A DNA stretch of 12,666 nt from JOPF133 sp052144935 (lineage in GTDB: Bacteria; Acidobacteriota; Terriglobia; Bryobacterales; Bryobacteraceae). Position numbers and translations under genes: made by a program. The stretch is from positions 1 to 12,666 of the forward strand of contig JBKQPR010000102.1 in the NCBI GenBank assembly GCA_052144935.1. Reading direction: 5' to 3'. Positions 1-4,708 of this stretch are shown here, one piece after another. The number at the start of each line of letters is the position of its first letter. The stretch's first letter is position 1. Under the pieces are notes generated by a model that saw only the letters and a list, made by a program, of their open reading frames with translations, made no database searches and had not been told where the DNA came from.

Positions 1-66
1 TTGGGTTCCCGAGCTGAGGTTGCGTAACTGCATGTCTTCGGTCATGCGTTGACGAAGCGGTGTCAT
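1..66 (-). CDS. Tyrosine recombinase/integrase, N-terminal fragment (cut by window edge)
   Basis: The minus strand opens with ATG at 66-64 and stays open for 22 codons to the window edge, reading MTPLRQRMTEDMQLRNLSSG and on. An AAGGAG ribosome binding site (74-79 on the plus strand) lies 7 nt upstream, which fixes this start. From family knowledge, this opening resembles the N-terminal core-binding (SAM-like) segment of tyrosine recombinases, many of which begin with a similar MTPLRQRM...RNLS pattern, including ones found near IS91-type elements. The catalytic domain (R-H-R-H-Y) lies outside the window, so activity cannot be judged. It is transcribed in the same direction as the upstream M56/TonB gene but 269 bases away. 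A chance short frame is unlikely given the ribosome binding site and the recognisable opening. The assignment rests on only 22 residues. Confidence 0.7.
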   Translation of the reverse strand, partial: MTPLRQRMTEDMQLRNLSSGTQ

Positions 67-335
67 GCGAAGGCTCCTTGAAAGTTGGATTGGTCATTGG
101 AAATAACCTGATCCAGTGTTTCAAAGGGGCCTCGCGCCACGCCAGGGGGGTCCGGCGCAAGGCCGGAACGCAGAAGATTACCGCTCAGCGGTTTAGTTCA
201 ATGCTTTTAAGGGTTGCCCGGTTCCGCGGCGCAGCCTTCGGGACCGAGATGGGTTCTTCGGTGGCTCGGTGCTCGAACGGGTCCCGTGGCGGCCGGGCGC
301 ATGTCGACCGGTTGGGCGTTCTTCGTCCGAGTGAG
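67..335. other. Intergenic stretch between M56/TonB gene and integrase; small hairpins only
   Basis: No convincing gene is seen on either strand. It holds a perfect 6-bp hairpin, TCCGGC / GCCGGA with loop gcaag (151-167), and a 5-bp one, ACCGC / GCGGT (180-192). Neither is followed by a clear T-run on the minus strand, so neither makes a convincing terminator for the M56/TonB gene that ends at 336. No convincing integrase promoter was found. Confidence 0.5.
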
Positions 336-968
336 TTATAGCAGCCGGAAATTCACTTCCACTTCCGCCTGCACGCTAACAGGCTTGCCGTCCTTGATGC
401 CTGGCGCAAACTTCCACTGCCTGACGGCGTCGACGGCTTTCTCGTCCAGGCCCAAGCCTAAGCTGCGGAGCACTCTGAGGCTCGCGACCTGGCCGGAGGC
501 ATCGATTTCAACCAGCAGAACCGCAGTGCCCTGGTACTTGGCCTTGCGAGCCTCCTCCGAATAGGCCGCCTCAAACTTGTGAAGCAATACCGGCGGCTTG
601 ATGTCGAGCACGGCGCTGCCATCGGCGCCGCCGCGAGCCGCATCGCCCACGCCGAACGCGTTCGGCCGGGCGTAGTAACCCAGACGGTAATCCAGCTTGG
701 CGATATTGTCCGCTTTGCAGGTGATCGCGATGTGGCGAAAGTTGCCATCGGCCTTCGGGTTGTGTGTGTAATAGCCCAGGATGTAGTAACTCTTTCGTGC
801 TTGAGGCGCAGGCTCCAGCTTTTGAAATTCGAGGATGCCGATGTCTTGCCGGGCGCCATCCTCGGTCAGGGCAAAATCGCGCGCGCCGAGTCCTTCGATG
901 GGATTGCCGTTCCGATCCGTGACGACTACGTCCACAATCACCAGACTCGTGCTGGTAGAAAGCCGCAA
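336..968 (-). CDS. VWFA-remnant plus TonB C-terminal domain protein (probable C-terminal half of the M56 gene)
   Basis: From a TTG at 968 this frame encodes 210 residues. Residues 8-47 (LVIVDVVVTDRNGNP..., then DFALTEDG) match the opening of VWFA-related acidobacterial domains. Residues 59-100 (KSYYILGYYT..., GYYARP) match the end of the same domain. The central VWA fold with its metal-binding DxSxS motif is absent. Residues 118-210 are a complete TonB C-terminal domain, with KYQG, LGLGLDEKAVDAVRQW and a VNFRLL end. The frame is open upstream through the C8 tract, and one extra C there would join it to the M56 peptidase as one protein of about 571 residues. Alternatively, GGGAGG 7 nt before the TTG could allow separate re-initiation. 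The separate product has no visible signal peptide or membrane segment, which is odd for a TonB-like domain and favours a fusion. Confidence 0.8.
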   Translation of the reverse strand: MRLSTSTSLVIVDVVVTDRNGNPIEGLGARDFALTEDGARQDIGILEFQKLEPAPQARKSYYILGYYTHNPKADGNFRHIAITCKADNIAKLDYRLGYYARPNAFGVGDAARGGADGSAVLDIKPPVLLHKFEAAYSEEARKAKYQGTAVLLVEIDASGQVASLRVLRSLGLGLDEKAVDAVRQWKFAPGIKDGKPVSVQAEVEVNFRLL

Positions 969-2050
969 ACGGGCGCCTCCCGTGTTCGCGGCGGCGGATT
1001 GGGGGGGGCGGCAACCACCCTCAAGGGCGACATCGTGAGGACGAGCACGGCGGCCGCGGCGCAGGCGAGCGCCACCGCAAACGTGCCCGCCCGGCCACGC
1101 CGCTGCCGGCTGTCGAGGACCGCGCCGACGCGCGTTGCCAGATCGGCACGGTTGGCCATCGCCAGGAGCGGCGATTTCACAGCCGGCGTTTTGGCCGCCA
1201 AAGACAGCCGCCGGGCGATCCCGACCAGTTGATCGGCATAGGCAGTGGCCTCCGAGCGTCCGAGCACGGCATCATCGCAGGACCGTTCCGCCTCCAGCGC
1301 GAGCCGGCGCCACGCGATCCAGACCAAAGGATGGAACCAATACACGGCACACACGGCGCGCGCGAGACAGTGGGTGGCCCAGTCGCCGCGCCGCACGTGT
1401 TCCAGCTCATGCACGATGGCGCGATTCAGGTCCTCCGCTTCCCAGGTCTGTGCGTCCTCGGACAGCACGATGGCGGGATGCAGCACGCCGCAGCTCATGG
1501 GTCCCGGCAGCGCCTCGTGCAAGAGCACTTCGACGCGCCGATGAATGCCGGCGTCGTGCGCCAGACTTTCGACGACCGACTGCCCATGCCGCCACGGCAG
1601 GGCGGACCGGCGCAACCAACGAACCAGCCACAGACCCATGCCCACCGGCAGCAGAAAAAGCGCCGTCCCGGCGATCCATCCCGCGAGCAACAGAAAATAC
1701 GGCGAAAGTCCCGCCGATCCCGGAACTACGGACGCAACGCCAAGGCTTGCAGGCGCCGGCGCGACGGGCGGAATCGCCCCGGTGGTCCCTGCGAAGGCAG
1801 GCACGATCCGCTGCCCGGCAAGGGCCGGCACGGCGATGAGGACGGGCGGAGCGACGATGGAGGCGACCGGCAGCAGCAGCAGGACGCCGAACGCCGCGGC
1901 CAGCAGGGCATGGCGCACCGCCGCACGGTTCCCGCGCGCCAGCCAGGCGCCGACGAGGCCCAGCGCCGCAGCGATGGCCGCCTTGGCGGCAATCGACGCG
2001 GCCAGCGAACCACTCACTCGAAGCATGGCGGCATGGATGAGGGGCATCAT
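938..2050 (-). CDS. BlaR1-like M56 membrane metalloprotease, frame interrupted at its C-terminal end
   Basis: This 370-residue product has the BlaR1/MecR1 M56 layout. It has hydrophobic segments near 19-38, 47-69 and 117-143, and a cytosolic-type zinc protease region with HELEH at 214-218 and a downstream acidic ligand in LEAERSCDDAVL (251-262). A final membrane segment (322-342) follows. In BlaR1-type systems such a protease, once triggered, removes the partner repressor. Here the start overlaps the upstream blaI-type stop as ATGA, so the two are translationally coupled. After the last membrane segment the frame passes the C8 tract and ends in a Pro/Arg-rich tail of low plausibility (residues about 349-370). 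The VWFA/TonB domain lies in the -1 frame. This is therefore probably a truncated or slipped form of an M56-TonB fusion. It lacks the penicillin-binding sensor domain of true BlaR1. Confidence 0.87.
   Translation of the reverse strand: MMPLIHAAMLRVSGSLAASIAAKAAIAAALGLVGAWLARGNRAAVRHALLAAAFGVLLLLPVASIVAPPVLIAVPALAGQRIVPAFAGTTGAIPPVAPAPASLGVASVVPGSAGLSPYFLLLAGWIAGTALFLLPVGMGLWLVRWLRRSALPWRHGQSVVESLAHDAGIHRRVEVLLHEALPGPMSCGVLHPAIVLSEDAQTWEAEDLNRAIVHELEHVRRGDWATHCLARAVCAVYWFHPLVWIAWRRLALEAERSCDDAVLGRSEATAYADQLVGIARRLSLAAKTPAVKSPLLAMANRADLATRVGAVLDSRQRRGRAGTFAVALACAAAAVLVLTMSPLRVVAAPPNPPPRTREAPVCGFLPARVW
1001..1008. other. G8 (C8 on coding strand) homopolymer at the M56-to-TonB frame break
   Basis: Eight G on the plus strand read as eight C in the coding direction. 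With nine C the frame would run V-A-A-P-P-Q-S-A-A-A-N-T-G-G-A-R straight into the VWFA/TonB frame; with eight it diverts to a stop at 938. The tract is therefore the likely site of a one-base deletion, sequencing or assembly error, slippage or phase variation. Confidence 0.75.
1781..1803. repeat. Short REP-like palindrome inside the M56 coding sequence
   Basis: The sequence ggtccctgcgaaggcaggca holds CCTGC / GCAGG (1788-1792 and 1797-1801), extendable to 8 pairs with one mismatch. It resembles the dispersed GTCCCTGCGAAGGCAGGGAC-type palindromes seen in many genomes, but that is from memory. It encodes residues about 82-90 (IVPAFAGTT) in the non-conserved linker between membrane segments, in frame, so it would be tolerated as coding sequence. 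Confidence 0.35.
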
Positions 2051-2442
2051 GACGGTTTCTTCCTTTCCTTGCGAACACGGTCGATCTCATTTTTGAGCGC
2101 ATCGAGCTCGCCGTCAGTCCACGGCGCTTCGGCAAGCAGAGCCGTCATCATCTGTTTCAGCGAGCCGCCGAAGAAAGTCCGCAGGTAGTGTTGCAACGCC
2201 GTCCGTTTGGCGGAGGCCGGAGAGATGGTGGCCGAGTAGATATAGCGCAGGCCATCCTGCTGGTGTTTCAGGCAGCCCTTCTTCTCGAGCCTGGCGAGCA
2301 TCACGCGAACCGAGGAGCCGGTGGGCGGGCTGGTCAGGCGCGCACGGATGTCCTCCGCGGACGCGCGATTACCGAGCGCAAAGAGGGCGTTCATGATTTC
2401 CCGTTCACGGCGTGTCAGCCGCTCTACGATCGTTTTGGGCAT
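2047..2442 (-). CDS. blaI: BlaI/MecI-type winged-helix transcriptional repressor
   Basis: The 131-residue product is the usual size for BlaI/MecI/CopY-family repressors. Residues 8-73 form the winged helix: LTRREREIMNALF, then ASAEDIRARL, SSVRVMLARLEKKG as the recognition region and YIYSA as the wing end. The C-terminal part (from about 80) is helical and charged, as expected for the dimerisation domain. It should repress its own operon and be removed by the partner M56 protease. ATG at 2442 is preferred over an in-frame GTG two codons upstream because a weak GGGACGG sits at a usable distance. The stop (TGA 2049-2047) overlaps the ATG of the M56 gene. Two GACA-type dyads inside the promoter are likely targets. 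The blaI name reflects family only; beta-lactam sensing is not implied. Confidence 0.88.
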   Translation of the reverse strand: MPKTIVERLTRREREIMNALFALGNRASAEDIRARLTSPPTGSSVRVMLARLEKKGCLKHQQDGLRYIYSATISPASAKRTALQHYLRTFFGGSLKQMMTALLAEAPWTDGELDALKNEIDRVRKERKKPS

Positions 2443-2471
2443 GGGCACCGTCCCGCGCCGCGGTCATGTGC

Positions 2472-2481
2472 GACACTTGTC
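2472..2481. promoter_or_regulatory. Putative BlaI operator, dyad 1 (downstream of -10)
   Basis: GACA-CT-TGTC is a dyad between the -10 and the blaI start. It matches in layout the second dyad 23 bp away, centre to centre. TGTC/GACA half-sites resemble those of BlaI/MecI family operators. Binding here would block initiation. Confidence 0.55.
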
Positions 2482-2483
2482 AC

Positions 2484-2513
2484 ATATTACAAGCGACAAA
2501 CGTCGCATGTCAA
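2484..2513 (-). promoter_or_regulatory. Sigma70-like promoter of the blaI-M56 operon
   Basis: Read on the minus strand, a perfect TTGACA (-35, plus-strand 2508-2513) is followed after 18 nt by TAATAT (-10, plus-strand 2484-2489). The start of the blaI frame lies about 40 nt downstream. This is the only near-consensus promoter I can see in the window, and its overlap with the two dyads suits autorepression. Confidence 0.65.
2495..2504. promoter_or_regulatory. Putative BlaI operator, dyad 2 (between -35 and -10)
   Basis: GACAAACGTC sits in the spacer of the promoter and is extended by GCGAC / GTCGC arms (2493-2497 and 2502-2506). A repressor bound here would cover both promoter elements. It is spaced about two helical turns from dyad 1. 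Confidence 0.55.
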
Positions 2514-2719
2514 GCCCCGATCGAACCGGCGGGCGAACATTGGATTGCCGCAGTGACGAAGGCGCGCCGCAGCAGTTGCAGGAAAGAAGAATTGTGTGGC
2601 GCGGGATATTCTATTGGTTATCGAGGTGCGCATAGGGCACGACGTAAAGGGTGGCGTCCTTGGTAATGTCCGCGAGCCGAGAACAGAGGGCACCGGGCCC
2701 AACGGGCACTCCCTGCGCC

Positions 2720-4033
2720 CTACACCATCACCGGATCGTTGAGTTCCTCGTCCGAGACCACCTGTTGCCCGTTGAGCACCTTGCTTAAGCGCACGGTGTT
2801 CAACTCCTTCTCCCATTTGGCCACCACAATGGTCGCCACGCCGTTGCCGACCAGGTTGGTCAGGGCCCGCATTTCCGACATGAAACGGTCCACGCCCAAC
2901 AGGAGGGTGAGTCCCGCGACGGGAACGGAGCCGATGGCGGAGAGCGTGGCGGCCAGGGTGATGAACCCGCCGCCGGTGACGGCCGCGGCGCCCTTCGAGC
3001 TGAGCATCAGGACCAGCAGCAGGGTAAACGTCTGCCCCGCCGTCAGGTGGGTATTGGTGGCCTGCGCGACGAACAGCGCGGCGATGGTCAGATAGATCGA
3101 GGTGCCGTCGAGGTTGAAGGAATAGCCCGATGGAATCACCAGCCCGACCACCGATTTGGCGCAGCCGAGTTCCTCTAGCTTGATCATCATGCGCGGCAGG
3201 ACGGATTCCGAAGAGGACGTGCTCAGCACAATCAGGAGCTCCTCCTTGATGTACTTGACGAATTTCCAGAGGCTGAATCCGTGCACCAAGGCGATGGCGC
3301 CGAGCACGATGAAGACGAACGCGAAGCTGGTGATGTAGACGCAAGCGAGCAGTGCCAGCAAGTGCTTCACAGTGTGGAATCCGAATTTCCCGATGGTGTA
3401 GGCCATGGCGCCAAACGCTCCAAGTGGCGCGGCCTGCATGATCAGCCCGATCACCCGGAACAGCCAGTGAGCGATTTTGTCGCACGCCTCCACGATCGCC
3501 TTGCCGCCCGGCAAGGCCGCCAGGGCCAGGCCGAACAGGATGGCCACCAGAAGCACCTGCAGAATGTCGCCCTGAGTGAACGCGTTGGTGACGGTGGTGG
3601 GGATGATGTTCATCAGGAAATCGACGGTGTGAAGCTCCTGGCCCTGCGCGGCGTATTGCGCGATGGCCTTGGCATCCAGGGTGGCGGGGTTGACGTTCAT
3701 TCCGGCGCCCGGCTGGACGATCTTGACTACAGCCAGGCCGATGAGCAGCGAGATGGTGGTGACCACTTCAAAATATGCCAGGGACTTGATGCCCACGCGG
3801 CCGAGCTTCTTCATATCGCCGATGCCGGCGATGCCGACAATCACGGTGAAGAAAATAATGGGCGCGATCATCATGCGGATGAGCTTGATGAAACCGTCGC
3901 CCAGCGGCTTCATGGATTCTCCGGCGTGGGGGTAGAATACTCCCAGCAGAACGCCCAGAACGATCCCCATGACGACCCGGAAATAGAGGGAATGATGAAA
4001 CTTCTTCGGTTTGCCCGTTGGCGGCTGCTGCAT
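2720..4033 (-). CDS. dctA: DctA-type C4-dicarboxylate:cation symporter
   Basis: The 437-residue inner-membrane carrier belongs to the DAACS (glutamate/dicarboxylate symporter) family and has the usual length. Many hydrophobic segments are visible, the first near 17-35. Family motifs are present in order: the serine-rich hairpin STSSSES (271-277) followed by VLPRMM, NLDGTS (307-312), SSKGAAAVTGG (345-355), and VDRFMSEMRALTNLVGNGVA (381-400). The last is typical of DctA rather than glutamate-type members. It would import succinate, fumarate or malate with protons or sodium. The ATG at 4033 has GGGAGG 8 nt upstream. It stands alone: 206 bases separate it from the blaI promoter, and it is divergent from the kinase. 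No DctB/DctD regulators are nearby. Exact substrate is inferred from motifs; other dicarboxylate/amino-acid carriers of the family are the alternative. Confidence 0.9.
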   Translation of the reverse strand: MQQPPTGKPKKFHHSLYFRVVMGIVLGVLLGVFYPHAGESMKPLGDGFIKLIRMMIAPIIFFTVIVGIAGIGDMKKLGRVGIKSLAYFEVVTTISLLIGLAVVKIVQPGAGMNVNPATLDAKAIAQYAAQGQELHTVDFLMNIIPTTVTNAFTQGDILQVLLVAILFGLALAALPGGKAIVEACDKIAHWLFRVIGLIMQAAPLGAFGAMAYTIGKFGFHTVKHLLALLACVYITSFAFVFIVLGAIALVHGFSLWKFVKYIKEELLIVLSTSSSESVLPRMMIKLEELGCAKSVVGLVIPSGYSFNLDGTSIYLTIAALFVAQATNTHLTAGQTFTLLLVLMLSSKGAAAVTGGGFITLAATLSAIGSVPVAGLTLLLGVDRFMSEMRALTNLVGNGVATIVVAKWEKELNTVRLSKVLNGQQVVSDEELNDPVMV

Positions 4034-4177
4034 TGCGCCGGCCTCCCTTCCAAGTGCGATTGCGGAGCGGTCTCGGGCGGCGACAGGGGCGCTGCGGCGT
4101 GCGAGCCGCCGTCTTTAAAGGCTCTCCGGCTCTCTAAGCCGGCAAATCAGGTAAAACGCCGGGACCGCGCCGCGCCA

Positions 4178-4200
4178 CTATACCGGATCTTAGAGTATAG
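4178..4200. repeat. CTATAC...GTATAG inverted repeat, possible operator or -10 region for dctA
   Basis: Six-bp arms (4178-4183 and 4195-4200) flank an 11-base spacer. Read on the minus strand each arm looks like a -10 box (TATACT, TATAGT), about 145-170 nt upstream of dctA. It is the only AT-rich dyad in the region and could be a regulator site. This is inference. Confidence 0.35.
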
Positions 4201-4366
4201 CGGAGGAGGCTGCCCGGCAAGGAGGAGCACTGGCAGCGGCAGGCAGATCTCGTGGTGAGCAAGCGGCCGGCAAATGCGCCGGCGGACTTAAGAAAGGGCG
4301 TGCTTTGTGGCGCCAACGCAAGAATAACTTCACAGTAACGATCCTCCGACAGAGCCGGAGGCTTTC

Positions 4367-4403
4367 CGGTTGCTGGCCCCTCAAAGGGGCCTGATCGCAA
4401 CCG
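4367..4403. repeat. Two-tier stem-loop, 7 + 7 bp
   Basis: The outer stem is CGGTTGC / GCAACCG (4367-4373, 4397-4403). The inner stem is GGCCCCT / AGGGGCC (4375-4381, 4385-4391) with loop CAA. The stems are joined by a 1-nt by 5-nt internal loop. All 14 pairs are Watson-Crick. No T-run follows on either strand, so it is not a standard terminator. Confidence 0.6.
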
Positions 4404-4504
4404 ATCAAAAACGGGAGCTTCGGGCCGACAGTGCGGATCTTTCCGGTTGTGTGCCAGAACTCGGCGAAATGCACACTCCCGAATCTGTCAAACTTCTACT
4501 GCCT

Positions 4505-4521
4505 CCCCGGCAGAGCCGGGG
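4505..4521. repeat. Perfect 7-bp hairpin CCCCGGC / GCCGGGG
   Basis: Seven pairs with a 3-nt AGA loop, upstream of the compound element at 4554-4636. Confidence 0.5.
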
Positions 4522-4553
4522 GATCTCCCAACGTATTAGCCGGCGTGGCCCAT

Positions 4554-4636
4554 GTGGCGCAGGCGCGCACTGCCTGCGGGCGCCCGCCAAAACGTCCCGA
4601 GGTGTCGGGACGCGGCAGACTGAGAGTCTGCGCCAC
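4554..4636. repeat. Compound inverted repeat with nested hairpins, probable dispersed repeat
   Basis: A perfect 9-bp outer pair, GTGGCGCAG / CTGCGCCAC (4554-4562, 4628-4636), encloses CGTCCCGA / TCGGGACG with loop GGTG (4593-4612). Alternative local stems compete with the outer one: CGCAGGC / GCCTGCG (4558-4578) and GCAGACT / AGTCTGC (4615-4631). The modular look and the AGTCTGCGCCACG end suggest an extragenic repeat family; copy number cannot be known from this window. Confidence 0.5.
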
Positions 4637-4654
4637 GCTTAGGATGTGTGCCGG

Positions 4655-4675
4655 CATCCGGGCCGGCGCCGGATG
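4655..4675. repeat. CATCCGG / CCGGATG hairpin next to the kinase start
   Basis: Seven-bp arms with a 7-nt loop end 33 nt upstream of the kinase ATG. It also covers an in-frame ATG at 4673, an alternative start that lacks a ribosome binding site. Confidence 0.45.
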
Positions 4676-4708
4676 TGGCACGATGAAGTTCAGGCGGTGA
4701 AGAACGGA

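Larger units (their letters stand above)
4034..4708. other. Gene-free divergent region rich in stem-loops (dctA / kinase)
   Basis: No open frame here shows a recognisable protein, a good ribosome binding site or a plausible composition. The stretch instead holds about nine inverted repeats. Besides those listed separately there are GCCGGC / GCCGGC (4266-4283) and CCTCCG / CGGAGG (4343-4361). It must also contain the promoters of dctA and the kinase, but no near-consensus one could be picked out. TATACT and TATAGT boxes near 4178-4200 are candidates on the minus strand without a good -35. Confidence 0.6.

Noticed and set aside
121..132. Twelve bases (tcaaaggggcct) shared with 4381-4392, as a possible repeat pair
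   Set aside because: A 12-base match is expected by chance several times in a window of this size, and the flanks do not match.
2487..3485. Long open frame antisense-phase within dctA (about 330 codons)
   Set aside because: It overlaps a clear DctA in another frame of the same strand; composition is Arg/His/Gly-rich with no family motif, as expected for a GC-rich shadow.
4554..4636. CRISPR-like array
   Set aside because: The stems differ in sequence, are not direct repeats with equal spacers, and no cas genes are nearby.
4134..4642. Short open frames on both strands in the dctA/kinase gap
   Set aside because: No ribosome binding sites or family resemblance, and their bases are accounted for by palindromic repeats.
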